NCBI RefSeq assembly: GCF_964275005.1
Contig: NC_092702.1
Location: 3,659,501 to 3,723,500, forward strand
Source: Diadema setosum
Taxonomy: Eukaryota > Echinodermata > Echinoidea > Diadematoida > Diadematidae
DNA length: 64,000 nucleotides
Direction: 5' to 3'
Shown here: piece by piece, positions 1-13,100 of the stretch
How the letters are laid out: each line of letters opens with the position of its first letter
Numbering within the stretch: the stretch's first letter is position 1
Program-made: the position numbers and the translations under genes
Notes under the pieces: model-generated
Database searches by the model: none
Seen by the model: the letters and a program-made list of their open reading frames with translations, nothing else
Told to the model about the DNA's origin: nothing

Positions 1-3000
1 CAAATTCACAGTGAGTCGAGTTCTACCATTGCTTCCTGTCATAAATCTGTCACAAAAAAAAAAACCCTCACACCTGAGTCACCATCTAATTCGTGCTGAG
101 TTCCACAACTTACCTTCTAGCTCTGACGTTATGGTGCACAAGAGGTCTTTTCTGGGTGTTTTCGTCGCCATTTTCGATGGAGCTGTTTTCCGCACAGTAT
201 TATGCCCCAGATACTTCAGAGTATGGCAAAGGGACGTCATACTCTTGCCACGATAGAATATTCGTGTTCGTTTTGTTGTTGTTGTTGTTGTGAGCATATA
301 AGCCGCGTCGTCATGGGATTCAGTCCTTTCATGGGTGCACGTCAAGTCCAGTGATGTAATCATATTGGTCTCGTGGGCCTTTTTGCCTGTTGTCAAACTC
401 ATGGGCCTTTTTAGTCTAGTGTCGGACTCATGGACCTTATTTGCCTATAGTGTTGACTCCATAGGTTCTATGACTCGTGGACTGTATGAGTATATCATGG
501 ACCTTTTTTTTTTTTTCTCAATGTCGAACTCGTGGGCCGTATGACACGTAGGTGTCAGTCTCGTGGGATAATCCCGTTTTTGAGCGGTGCTTCTTCCCCC
601 TCCCCCTCCCCCTCCCCTTCCAATCATCTTCAGGAATGTAACTGTCACAGTCGATCTTCCTATTCTCATTAAATTCAGTTAATTGTCATTTATTGTTGAT
701 ATTATTTTCAAGTGTATCAAAATCATTATCAATGGCAAGTATACTATCGATGACGACGATCATGATGATGAAATCAATTTACAACGCGCAAACATATGTG
801 CATATATCATTCTGCGCCGCAAAACTTCTGATATGCTTGACAATAATGCGCCATTAAATTTAAGAAAAAATGTGCTACACTGTATGGGCTTAACTTTCAT
901 TAAGATCACAGAAAATATTATTATACTTAAATTTATATCAGCATAATGATTATCATTATGCTTCAAGTTTTCAAGAATAATGTCATTCTGTGACGTCTGT
1001 GCTACTTCAAAGTTAAGGTGCTAAATTGCTTTTTTAACCATTCAAAATATCGATTCTTTATATTGAACGTGCCTGAACCGAAAACATTCTTATATTCTTT
1101 TATATCATCTACTTACAGACGAGAGAATATGAATATCATCTCTACATGAAGCCAGGAAATGACTGAAGACATAACTCTCTCTGGACTTTGAAGAGTTTAA
1201 CCTCCAACGTTAGAGAGCACTATGAATTACAAATGATGATTACATATACATGTATTATACTAATTACAATACATATTAATTAGATAAATGAAAATACATT
1301 TCCGTGTCAATGCAGTGAATTCTTACAAGCTGCAGATTAAACTGTGAAATTCGAAAGATTCGAATGATTTCTTTTTTGTCGAAAATATCTAGCTTTGCAA
1401 ATCGAAATCCAATTTGCAACTTTTGTCACCACTCTTTCTACGCCTGACAAAGCCCTTCTGGTATTCAATACTGCCATGTCGACATCCCATATGCACTTTT
1501 GCAAGAAGATGATAATAACTTGAAATACAGATCAATAGTTCCCATTCTTGAACATCCGTTGTCCATTTCCAAACTAGATTGAGAGAAAAGAGAAAAAGCT
1601 CAGAAAAACATTATTTATATATATATATATAAAACTACCTTCGTAATCAAACATTTAGAATCATCCGTTGCCACTTGAGAACGTAGAGTGGAGTCAACTT
1701 CAGTAACAAAAATAGTTGGTTGCCGAAATTCAGGTCACCAAGTCAACTCCTTCTCCCTTGGGGACCCCAGACGACATGACTAACTACGTCAGAGGGCTGT
1801 CATACCTTTCATATAGATCCCGCCCCTAACTTATAGCCAAAAATCGATGACTTCCCTGCATCGGGAAGGAAGAATTCGATAAAAGCAACCCTGGAAGATG
1901 CATAATGTAGATGCTTCTATACAAATGGTGCTCGAAATTGATGTATCCATAAACTGCCACGCGCGAAGGCAGGGCCTGGCTCCTGCGCTGGGACTTTCTT
2001 ATGTTGGTGATGAAATTTCACTCCCCTGTTGAATCCCTTCCGCTAATAGTCATCTAACAATATGAGAGGCACATGCCTTAAAAAGTTTGGAAGACTCAAA
2101 CTTAATTGAATGTGCTTTCATGCCGTGAATTACGTGAAGTATGTGGTTAGTTTGTGATAAGTCTGTTAAAATGAACATATGGATGCCTGTAGTTGTCTTT
2201 CATGAGTAAATATAATCTGACTTCCACCTGCTGTATTTATTCTTATTCTAGACAGCTGTAGGGGATGATATTTGAGCAGAATGTCAGTGCCTGGTCTGTT
2301 TACAAGGAGGGTGTATATAAAAGTACTAGTAGGCTAGGCAGTGACGTATCTGTAAGGAGGAATCTACTGGCATAAGGGAGAATGTTGTCGTGAAATCGGT
2401 CAATAGCCACTTGATCCGTGACCATAATCTTATTGTCAGTCGTCAGTAGCAAAATAGATTATTAGATTAATAGATTAAAAGGTTAAAGGTTAGTAGGTAT
2501 TTTTGTGTTCATTGCGGCGAAATGCTTTACTCGTCCTATAACAAAATTGACATGGTGATCAAATCAGAGACAAAAGTCAGACATTCAGGACAAAGCAAAA
2601 AAAAAAAAAAAAAAGAAGATGTATCCCTGTGGGTGTTTACCACAACAAGCGCAAGTAACAGATGATAGTAGATTTGACTTTCTTTTTTTTTCCTTGAGAT
2701 CGTGAGGCATGATTTCGTGGTGCAAGGGAAGGGGAAGTATTTGTGTCAAAAATTCATTGAGAGTATAACAGTATAATAGGATTTCAACTTGTTTAATGTA
2801 CATGCAGAAATACAGTCAAAAGTATCGGAAGGGAGGGCAGATCATGCTTTTAAAGGATTACTCGCCGTCCTTCCCTGACCTATATGAATATTCAATTAAT
2901 TCGGCGTGTTGTGGTGAGTTTGTGAGCTGTTTCCATGGTTACGGGCATGCTGTCAATGAAAATGTTTCATAACAAGTGTTGCCTGTGGTGACGATCTCCT

Positions 3001-4856
3001 AAAGTTTCGAACTTTATGAAGGGAGGGGAAAGGCCTCTTCGAGGGTGTGTCTTGAAGACATGACGTTTTCGGAAACCTTAATGGAAAACGCTCATTAAAC
3101 TTTGATCAATCTTAGAAGAAGACTGGATTGATGTCAAACCACACTAAGGTCGTCTTTTGGGGTAAAAGACTCAACGAGGAGAAATCACACACACATATAC
3201 ACACATCAATCAAGCTCTCACTGCGTTATCACTGTCTATTGGCCACCCTAAGATTGTTGTAGCTGACAGTTATTCTCTTTCTTTCTTTCTTTTTGTAAAT
3301 AAGTTTTGGTAATATACTCTTTGGCGTGAAGCTTGTCATTCCGTCCTACTAAATGTTAAAATCATCAGTTGTCAAGATTTCTGTCACAAGATTGAGGCTT
3401 TCTTCTTGCCTCAAATTGTGGCGTTTCCAAGGATACTTACACACTTCAAACACGAGTTTCATTAGCAAGAATGCTGCTTTCAAGATTATGTGTGATCGAG
3501 GATGTTGAATATGAGAATTCTAGCGCGATTGGCACGTGACTATGCACATTTATGATCTGAAAATTCCCATTTATATGGACGCATATAACGTAATTTGGAA
3601 AATCCCCTGTTTAACATAACACAACACTTTGGCAGAGAGGAGGAATGTGTGTGAGAAATAGAGAGGAGGAAATGGAGGGAGCGTGTGTTGTTTGTGTGTG
3701 TGTGTGTGTGTGTGTAAGAAAGGAAAATTTTATTCGTTAACCCAAAGTCACTATTTTAGGAATGGATATGACAATAACTTTAACAAAATCGTTACTTAAA
3801 GCTCATGATAATCAAATAGCTTTTTCTCTTTGTTCTTCAGGCAATTCATCACCCATCTCAGTTCTTTGCTGATGGAGGTTCTTTGGACCCTGTCACGTGA
3901 TTGCCAAGTGACAGGTTCTTAGCTACACCCAAACATCAGCTCTATAAATGTCTGTCCGTCAGTCGTTAAACACGTGGTTTACTCCCTTCGCGGCCAAAGT
4001 CCGCAATGAAAGTCAACGTGAACGCGGGAAAGGGAGATGGGGAAGGAGGGGGAGGGGGATGTGTTTACTGGGGGAAGCAAAGGTAGTGTTCTGGATGGAG
4101 AGCGGGATGTGAAATCGGATGCGATCGGAAGACACTCAGCAACGAAAATTCTTCCAATCACTGGCGAGTGACTTCATCAACCAGCTTCATCTGTGACTAT
4201 TGTCTGATTGCAGCACACCAGATACGAACGCCATGATTTGACATGAGCTGTAACTATAATGCCGATGACAATGACATTGGTATTTATCACTGAAATTGAC
4301 AAATTCCATGTATAAATGAAATTATCAACATGATGCCACCGAAAAGATAATTTTCGTAACTATCAACATCATCACCTCCATCATTGATGATAAAGGGAGT
4401 GATGGCAACAAAAACTATCGATAAATGCAAAAGTAACTCAGTTTATGATCATTTCCGTTAGGTTCGTCGGTACTTTTGCTGTTTATTACTCATCTTCACT
4501 AACCGAAGGCTTGTGAGCCCACATCAACGACTGACATCATCACTTAACTGACATTAGAACCACATTCTGTTAATGTTGTTTCTGTTTCTTAGCACATGTC
4601 TATCTTTCTTCAAATTTATGTAATGTCTTCCTGTCCTGCACGAATGAAAAAAAAATGGCAAAGATGTTTACGTAGTAATGGAAATGTTGCACCAAGTTTA
4701 CAACCCTGATTTTTCACCTGATCTTGGAGCTGCAATGGGATCGTATCTATTCTATCACATTTTCTCTTTTGCCGCTTTGGAGCATCCCTGTCCCTCCTCC
4801 CCCCCCCCCCTCCTCTCCTTTATAGCATGGAGAAGTCCACCTTAAAGATATTTGAC
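1..4856. other. Gene-free AT-rich intergenic stretch
   Basis: No recognisable protein, RNA gene or exon was seen on either strand. The open frames here are short and of low complexity. The stretch contains simple repeats: a short AT run near 1617-1630, a GT run near 3692-3714 and several poly-A or poly-T tracts. It may be intergenic, or intronic DNA of a gene that lies outside the window. Confidence 0.5.
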
Positions 4857-7717
4857 GTTCAATTCAATTTTTCAATTCAATCATAGTTTATTTCCAATCA
4901 ACGAAAATCAAAACATAGTACAAAGCAACATGTCATGAAATAATATTGTTCAAACATTTGCAAAAGATTCATGTAGTATCCGAGAGAAATTATATAACAA
5001 CATATATATGTATGCAATATTTAGGAGGAACAATGCATATATACTTCGTGGGCGTGCGGAAAATAGATTCGTTTACGGAAAATAGTGATCCACTAAAAAG
5101 CAAAGCTTGTGGGACGTGGATCGCTAGATAAATAATGAGTAAATGATATATTATTCGAGGGTTTTTAATAATTACATGTATTGTATTTAATATAGATTAA
5201 TTAAGTCATTTGTAAAGATATACCTGTAGTTATATTGAGATACGCAGGTCGGAAAATATGAAAAATAAAATAGAATATCAGTGCTAATGCCCGGACACTG
5301 TTCACTGAACCACGTGTACCGGGAAAATATGACAAGGACAACACACACGTACACACATTACCCATAGGCATATAAGACGCGAGACAGTACCGAGAGGAGA
5401 GAAGACGGTAACAATACAAGTCTACGAAGAACAAAAGACAGGAAAGGAAGAGGAGAGAAGAAAGAAGAGGGGTCTGTATACAGAGCGCCAAGTGCTGCGA
5501 CATCAGGACAGGTGAAAGGTCAAGCATGAATTAAAGCAATTTATATTATCTAGAATTATAAGTAGAGAGTAGGTGTTTTCTGAATTTGTATTCAAATGTA
5601 TCAAATTTGGGGGAATCTTTTAAACTATTATCTAGATTATTCCAAACTCTGGGTCCGGTATAAAGAAATGTACTTTGGTCATGTGTGGTTCTCATTAATG
5701 GAAGATGAAATTCGTCGGATCGTCGCGTGGGATAGTTATGTATATGACTGTTTCGATGAAATGAGTCGTTAAATATCTTAGGTAAAAGGTTGCTGTTATA
5801 ATAAAACATAAACTGGCCAAGTTGAAACACATACAAATATTTTAGTTTTAGTATTTTATGGTAAAAAAACAAAGCATCTGTATGTTCTCGGGTATGTAGA
5901 TTAAAAACAATTCTGAGCGCTTTCTTTTTGCAATAAAAAAGTTTATCAAGTAATATCTGATATGTATTACCCCAACCAAGGATCCCGTAGTTTAAATAAG
6001 GTAGTATCAAACTAGAATAAAGAGTTAATAATGCAGACGAAGGAAGTTAATATATTAATCTGTTCATTACGCCAATATTACGTGAAATAATTCTACATAT
6101 GTTGTCAATATGATTCCTCCATGAAAGCTTGTTATCAACACAAACACCAAGAAATTTAAAGGAAGAAACTTTTTCTAGGGGAGTAGTTTCAAATGTTATA
6201 TTGCCTGGGAGGCTATCTAAAGAGTTACTAAAGAGCATATATTTTGTTTTTTGAATATTTAGTGACAATTTATTCGCGTATATCCATTGTATGACCTTTT
6301 TCAATTCTTCATTTACTGTTCTTGTTAAGATATTTGGGTCAGGGTGGGAAAAGAAAAGGTTAGAGTCATTCGCGAATAATATGAGGGATAGTTTCTCCGA
6401 GGATCTATGAAAATCATTGATATAAACTCATAAAATCATTGATATATAAACAACAGTGGGCCTAATAAACTCCCTTGTGGAACACCACATGCAATTGTTT
6501 TATTTTGAGAGTCAAAGCCGTTGACATGTACAAATTGTGATCTTTTTGATAGGTAACTCAAGGCTCGACACTAGCGGTGGCCCGGTGGCCCGGGGCCACC
6601 AAAAAAAAAAGAAAAAAAGAAAAAAAAAGAAAGTCGGGCCACCAAATTTCAAAAAAGGGCAAATTTGGTGGCCCGCCTTGGACCACCAAAATTTTTTGAA
6701 AAGTATGTCAATAAATTCGTAACTTTTTGCGCCGGAAATTAGCAGTTAAATTTGTTTAAAGGATGGATGAAAAGGACTGAATGAGTGCCTGAGAGTGAGT
6801 GTTGCGAGTTTGTTGAGGTTTATTTATGTGTAGATATGTCCAACTTACAATTCTTACTATGATAAAACTTAAATATTTGACTCATTAAAAAAACAGGACT
6901 TTTAATGTTTTTTATTTTTTTTTTGTCCGGGCCACCAAATTTTTCTGTCGGGCCACCAAAAATATGAAATTGAGGATTTTGGTGGCCCCATTGGGCCACC
7001 AAACAAAAAAGTTAGTGTGAAGCCCTGGGTAACTCGTGAACCACTCCAAGGCCTTTCCACGTATGCCATATAATGGGATAATTTGGCGAGAAGTATTACA
7101 TGGTTAATCGTGTCAAAGGCCTTGGAGAAGTCCAGGAAGATACCTATTGTGTGTGAAAATGTGTAGAGTGCGCTGGTGCGTGTGTGACTTTGTCGATGAG
7201 GGCGAGTAGTGCGTGTGTTGTGCTGTGATTTTCCCTGAATCCAAATTGAAAGTTTGAAAATATGTCGCAGGTTTTAAGAAAACGTACTGTCCTGATGTAA
7301 ACTATTCTTTCGAGAATCGTAGAAGATAAAGAAGAAGATAATAAAGAGATGGGTCTATAGTTATTGACATCATCCTTCTCCCCTTTCTTACAAATAGGAA
7401 TTACTTTCGCAATTTTTATACTATTTGGCACATGGCCAGTTGTAAGCGATGAGTTGATAATGTGTACTAAGTTATCCACTATTTGTGGAAGTATGTTTTT
7501 TTATCAAGTGGTTGTCAATTCCGTCGTGGCCAGGACTTTTTCCTTCTTTCAAATTGGCAACGATCTTTGTTATTTCTTCTTTATATGTTGGGTCAGAAAA
7601 TAAAGTTTTGGAGTTAGGTGTATCTAAAAAATCACTAAAGGCTTTACTAGAAAAAGGAATATTTTGAGAAAGATTTTTTCCAATTGAAGAGTAGAAGTCA
7701 TTGAAAATTTCAGCCAT
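4857..7717 (-). mobile_element. 5'-truncated non-LTR retrotransposon (LINE, CR1/L2-like), reverse transcriptase part plus 3' UTR
   Basis: Read on the minus strand, the element encodes reverse-transcriptase blocks in order: EEITKIVANLKEGKSPGHDG (about 7650-7530), NNYRPISLLSS (about 7370), GIFLDFSKAFDTINH (about 7145-7095), [14 protein letters not shown] (about 6490-6440), a catalytic block reading LFANDSNLF (about 6390-6360) where the family normally has FADD, then FKFLGV and the C-terminal block ending near 5546 (GPRVWNNLD). The endonuclease domain is absent, so it is 5'-truncated near 7717. The 3' UTR seems to run to about 4857, where AATAAACTATGATTGAATTGAA precedes a TTGAA-rich tail, a common LINE 3' end. 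The frame is broken at least once (near 7475-7500), and the first catalytic Asp appears changed to Asn, so it is dead. A MITE is inserted at 6560-7027. Family placement is by motif memory only. Confidence 0.85.
6560..7027. mobile_element. hAT-like MITE rich in GGGCCACCAAA, inserted in the LINE
   Basis: A 468-bp insertion splits the LINE. It is flanked by a perfect 8-bp direct repeat GGTAACTC (6552-6559 and 7028-7035), and removing the insert restores continuous LINE sequence. The ends form an imperfect terminal inverted repeat: AAGGCTCGACACTAGC on the left, and the reverse complement of the right end reads CAGGGCTTCACACTAAC. Inside, the motif GGGCCACCAAA and its complement recur in both orientations. 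Eight-bp duplications and CAGGG-type ends fit the hAT superfamily. It has no coding capacity. A related copy lies at 49131-49357. Confidence 0.8.
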
Positions 7718-8937
7718 GCCATACAGACAAAAGCCATACAGACAAAATCATATACAAGAAATAAAAGATGGGACCAGCAGGGTACCACACATAGATTTCA
7801 TGCGGCAGCCCAACTGACTTGTTTCCAATTTACATGAAAATCCTCTTCGCGTATTATTATGTCACATGTAGCACAGAAAATGGTCGCCTCTGTTCGCATC
7901 CCGAAAAGGTTAAAGCCTGACTCTCGGCGATAATCAGGTCTCGAAGGAATTTCTATGACTTGGAAAATTCGGATGATAAAAAATTTCATCGATTTTTGAT
8001 GGAAATTATGAGTTAAAGAATACATAATAGTTTATGACATATTTCTGAACACACTCAGAGACATCTCCGCACAGTCAGGATTACTGTCATGATAATCATG
8101 CCCATTTGTCTTTTTATTCCATTTCTTTCACTATTTATGTATGAAGATACAACAAACTAACAAAAATACAAGTTGAATAAAGCAGGTCCCGTTACAGCAC
8201 TTATACACCATTTTAACTTTGTTGTTTGGAGCAGGAAAAACCTAATATCCTCTCCCATATTATATACATTCTCTGTTCAAGACAACATGGCATTTTGCAA
8301 GGTAAAGTAACTTTTAGTCATTGGACATGCGTCTCTTCAAAAGTAAAATAGCTCTCCAGTCTGCATACGACATAGTGGAAAAACAAAGTATTAAAAGTCA
8401 GGTCATTAGATACCAACATCTTCACAATGTTCATGCCCAGCGATTGTAACCGATTCCCCGATCTGACGAATCCTTTTATTTTCTTAATCTAATGGACATC
8501 CTTCCGTTACAAGACAAGCTATCCATCAGAATAGCGAACGCTCGAAATAACGAACTGTTGGGAAACAACAACAACAACAACAACAACAACAAATCGAGTC
8601 GTAGCCTGCCTCAAAAAGCCCTGCTTTAACAGACCTTACCCCGACAACGTCAGGACAATTACGTCAGGAGGAAAAAAAAAATCCTCGTCTCGGGCAATAA
8701 AACCGCAGCGAAAATTCCCCCCAAAATGTATATATTATACAAATGTATATATTAATACATCGCTCTTCTTCTCTCTTTCTTTTAAGGACATTATGCAATA
8801 CAAACGCATGTTGACATGTGTTAATTTATAAAATCCTGATCGATGTGATCAAAAGAATGTGTAAATATGTATCATAATAATTATGTTTTAAAATGGTAAC
8901 CTGCTATTTTTGCTTCCTAATCATGATTCTTTCGATA

Positions 8938-9202
8938 ACATCATCTGCCAATCACTATACTGAATTACTACTGCATGACAAACAAAAAACACTGAAACGC
9001 ACCTTCCCCTTATTGACTGAGCATAAATCATACTAGTAACTTGCTTGCTTCCACGTGTTACGTTCAGACGACTTTTGTTGGTCACATTAGTAGGCCCTAA
9101 TATGCAAACATATAAGTCATGCTAAGTTTAGAAGAAGGTGCATTCAGATGTTTTTTTGTTAATCATAATGGTCATGATTGCGCAGTGATTGGCAGATGAT
9201 GT
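8938..9202. repeat. Short inverted-repeat element (MITE-like)
   Basis: Two perfect 19-bp arms face each other: ACATCATCTGCCAATCACT at 8938-8956 and its reverse complement at 9184-9202. Weaker similarity continues around the arms (ATCATGA). About 230 bp of non-coding sequence lies between. This is the shape of a small non-autonomous DNA transposon, but no target-site duplication was identified, so the family is unknown. Confidence 0.5.
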
Positions 9203-10370
9203 CACTGGCAGAATTTTGGTTTGCAAGCTTACTTTGTAGGCTGATCCAAGTAATCTGGCAAAGTATATAGCAGAAAAATATGATATACATAGGCTCTACA
9301 TGGCATTTGTTTACACAAGCATGTTTATGGTCAAACCTGTTAGTGATGCGTATTAGAAATCAACACAAGTCAAGACTACATACATTTACATTTTTAGAGC
9401 CTGTAAGTACGGTTTGAATTTGTGGCACCAAGTATATAGTAGTTCATACATCTAATAATTGATTTTGGACAGACCATTGCGTCTACACTCTTATATAGTG
9501 CAGGGACTTAAGTTCCTCATTAAAAGTCAACAACTTTCATATTAATCAGATTCAAGAATAATTGCCCAAACCATCTTTTTAAAATAATGCTCATGCCAGT
9601 ACTCCGTTCTGTCTAATAAGCAGGACGTGCTAAGAGCAAATAAAAGTGCTGTCTCTTTATATTTTTTCTATCACAATCATGTATAATAGGTCAATAAACC
9701 TCTTCGCAGTTGCATACTGTGTACAGAAATGCATGCAAGTCAAATTTCGCAGAATTTTCACAGACCACGTAAAATGCATTGGCAGCGGCCAAGTCAAGTC
9801 CGCTATAAAAGACGAAAAATCCCACGAGATATATATAAAGCATGACGCTTTACGCAATTCTGTCGTCACAGGCACAAGACTCGAGAAAACTTGAGAACCA
9901 CACATTATTATAGCAGATATAACAAAGGCTTAACAAGCTTAACGGAAAGTAATGCGTTCTGGAGCCAGGAAATCATTAAATCTTAATGGGTTCGTCTTCC
10001 TGCGTATGATGAGCAACTTTATGAGGATAGATTAACCCACAAACAATGAATAGATTCAGTCGGCAAACAAAGAATAATCAAAAGTGACAAGCAAAACAAA
10101 CAAAGACTCATTTCATTTGCCATCGTATTGAATGCAAAGCCTAACATTTCCCATAGCCGTTTGCATTACCATTTGTGTGAAAAGCTACCAAAACGAAAAA
10201 TTTCAAGATCTATCTTTGTCCACTAATCCGCTTTAAAACTTTTAACGAAGGTACCTTTGTGTGTGCGTGTGCAAGTGATGTTTCGTAGTCTGGACTTTAA
10301 CAATATAACTCTTAATTTGACAGCATTATGTATCCGTAGGCCGAAGTAGGTCGGTGCTACATTTCACGTA

Positions 10371-10490
10371 CACACACACACACACATTAATGTAATATAC
10401 GCATATAAATTGCATCGGGGGCATGTGTGTGTGTGTGTGTGTGTGTGCGTGTGTGTGTGTGTGTGCGTATGTGCGTGTCTGTGTGGTGAG
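10371..10490. repeat. CA and GT microsatellite pair
   Basis: A CA run at about 10371-10386 is followed by an interrupted GT run at about 10424-10490. The opposite orientations could pair as a hairpin. The open frames across it encode only Thr-His or Cys-Val repeats and are not genes. Confidence 0.8.
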
Positions 10491-11689
10491 CGTTATTACG
10501 GAAGAAAAGAGCATGCCAATAGGTATACACAAAGTCGTAATTCCTGTTTCACTTTTTTTTTCCACATCAAGCGCTGTTTGCGAGAAATAGTTGGAATTAT
10601 TATCCTAGTTCTCGGCGTTCCTTTGGGAGTACACCCAGCCAAAAGTGAGATAATTCAATACTTCACGCAATGCCGGAAGCTTTAACACTTACTCCGTTCT
10701 GTGGTTCTTCTTCGCGCGAGCATCTTCATAGGCCACAATGGTACGGGGCGAGGGCACACAACACTCCGTATAAGGTTTTGTCGTTAATATCGACAGAGGC
10801 GTATTATAGCCTACGGATGCCATTCATGATTTTGCAGGGCAGACTTCTATACTACTGAATATGAAATATCAACACCCATGTTTCGAGGCCCTTTCTACAC
10901 TGGATCTGGGCAATAGGCCTATTGGCGTTCCCGTCAGAGCTTAACTTGCGTCATAGCTTCAATAACGAAGGCATGATGTATATACATGTCAGATTCCTAC
11001 CAATCCACCCCTCCCCATTATAGACATAATGAAGCCACAGGTTATCAATTAACATTCCAAAACAACCCTCAATTACGTCTGATAACCAAGAGGCCTACAA
11101 GTGTCTAGTGACACGCGGAAAGAGAAAAGTGCATAGTATGTCCCGATGTTAAAGCTCAATCACTAACCTATGTTGACAAAGAAAAATCATTAAGAGTTTA
11201 AGGCAGTTACTGAAGTATACATGTTAACACGAACATGCTAGAGAGGGACCTGCGAACTCGAAAATTCTGATCATGTGAACAGTGCCGAATAGAAATCCCA
11301 AAGGTTCTTCATCATCCTCTCGATGGGAAATAATTATTTTGGTTTATACACAATTACAAAATGGTTCCAACATTCATCTGTATACTAACCTATTTTTTAA
11401 TATCCTCTAGAAGTAAAAATGAATACACAAGAGAAGACAAGAGTCTTTAATTTTAATGGTATTATGCCAGGTCAAAACTATAATGAACATTTTCCAACCT
11501 ATATACCCTTATACCCCCTTGATGGGGTGTCTTCTCACCAAGTTATATACGTAGGATAATCAGGAGTTGCTAATTACGATGTGAGGGAAACGAGTATAAG
11601 GAAACCAACCCAGCATAATAACTTTATTCCTTTACGATCAGTATTGGTATCACGTTCGATTCGCTGAGTTATGCTCAATAAATTGAGCG

Positions 11690-11976
11690 TAAGCGTAAGA
11701 TTAATCTTAACACTTTCTGAAACAGGCCCAGATGGGGTGATAATGTTTTCGCCTCACATATTCTCCTGTAGCCAGGCATTAAATTCACTGAACATATTGT
11801 TTTTCCTTCAAAAGATATCATGAATCCTGTATGTGCGTCAAGATATTGGAGTAGTTGGATCACCTCACAAGAATGAATTTTAAGATGTTTCGCAGATGTC
11901 TTACATGTTCATTTGTGTTCTGTTGAAAACAAATTGAAATAAAGTTTGGATTGAATTTCAGTTGGATTGAATTGAA
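11690..11976 (+). mobile_element. Possible 3' end of a LINE (plus strand)
   Basis: The stretch ends with GAAATAAAGTTTGGATTGAA followed by repeated TTGAAT/GGATTG units, much like the tail at the 3' end of the LINE at 4857-7717 read on the minus strand. This suggests a severely 5'-truncated non-LTR insertion. No reverse-transcriptase coding remains, and the left boundary is a guess. Confidence 0.35.
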
Positions 11977-12275
11977 TCATTGAATGATGGGGTTTGTGAT
12001 ATAACGTATACTAGTAGCTGGATTATTGCGCAAATTGTGTTTTTTTTTTATGATAAAACTTCCTTCCTAACCCATGGGAGTGTTGCGAGGTGCTGCCGTC
12101 ACTACTTGAGTGATTGCTCAAAACATCTCGCTAATGAAAACCGATGGAACTTCAAAATTTCGAAACTTTGTCATCTTATGTCTGACTTCAGTGAAATTTC
12201 TAACACTATTTCATTTCATTCTACTTATGCAAGTCAATTTGATGATAAAGTGGCATTAAACACATTTTCAGTCAC

Positions 12276-12458
12276 CTGGGCCCCGTTGCAAGAAAGTTGC
12301 AATCAATTGCAAATAATTGCTAATTTTGAAACAACCATTCTGATTGGCTCAGGGTCTGCCCTATTAAGAAGACATGCATGCAACAATGATTTTGATTGGC
12401 CAGTGACAATCAGTTGCAAGTTGCGTTTAAACGCAAAGTTTCTAGCAACGGGGCCCTG
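12276..12458. repeat. Short MITE with GGGCCCCGTTGC terminal inverted repeats
   Basis: The left end reads GGGCCCCGTTGCAAGAAA, and the right end carries the inverse, TAGCAACGGGGCCC. The interior has ATTGCAA and TTGCAA motifs in both orientations and the phrase CTGATTGGCT. It is about 183 bp with no coding capacity. The target duplication is not clear. Confidence 0.6.
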
Positions 12459-13100
12459 ATCATTTTTCCTTCTTCAGTAGTATTGTTATTTCAGTCAGTC
12501 GGGAACTTGATTTTCACGTTACTTTTCCCATCCCACAACGATGCTTGTTGTGCAATCTTGAAATAATCTCACGCATCAGAGTCTTCATTCTAGATATGTG
12601 TTTGAATAATTGTTTAAGGTTGTTACCATTGTTCATTCCGGTAAAGATAAACATGTAAAGATAAACAGCGATCCAGCAGCAAAAGAAACAGGCATATGTA
12701 TCATAATCAATCACGTGGATTCACCTGCTGCCCCCATCACACATGGAGTACACATCATAAATCACCACAAGAGAAAGTTCATACTTTATCAACCACCGTA
12801 TCATATTCACAATGCATTAAAGTTACAATGGTGAATACGATGGATCGTAGACGTCGTCTGTTTGAGTCTTTGAGAAGACCTAAAATGTAGATGCTTGCAC
12901 ATTTTGCGGCTCATTACTAACCGGACAAAGAAACAAGCAACAAAAGAAACTTTTCTAATCATTCAAAACAAAAAATGCAAGCGTGAAATTTGCAGCGATT
13001 CAGACTTCCTGCTTTTATCTCTTTTGCTATGGTACTTTCAGACTGTTAACTTGGTTTAGAGTTTATAACATCTTTTGAAAATAATGCCGTTTATACTTAC

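Larger units (their letters stand above)
7720..13090. other. Intergenic stretch without recognised genes
   Basis: No exon could be supported. It could include introns of the minus-strand GPCR whose first exon starts at 13419. A search by eye for later GPCR exons (DRY, CWxP or NPxxY blocks) on the minus strand found none. It holds a CAA microsatellite (about 8563-8591), mixed CA and GT tracts (about 10371-10490) and two inverted-repeat elements listed separately. Confidence 0.4.

Noticed and set aside
5201-5527. A 108-codon minus-strand frame of hydrophobic residues
   Set aside because: It lies in the presumed LINE 3' UTR and shows no conserved motif.
11980-12459. A 159-codon plus-strand frame
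   Set aside because: Its 3' half runs through the GGGCCCCGTTGC MITE, and the 5' half begins in a LINE-like tail; no protein family is recognisable.
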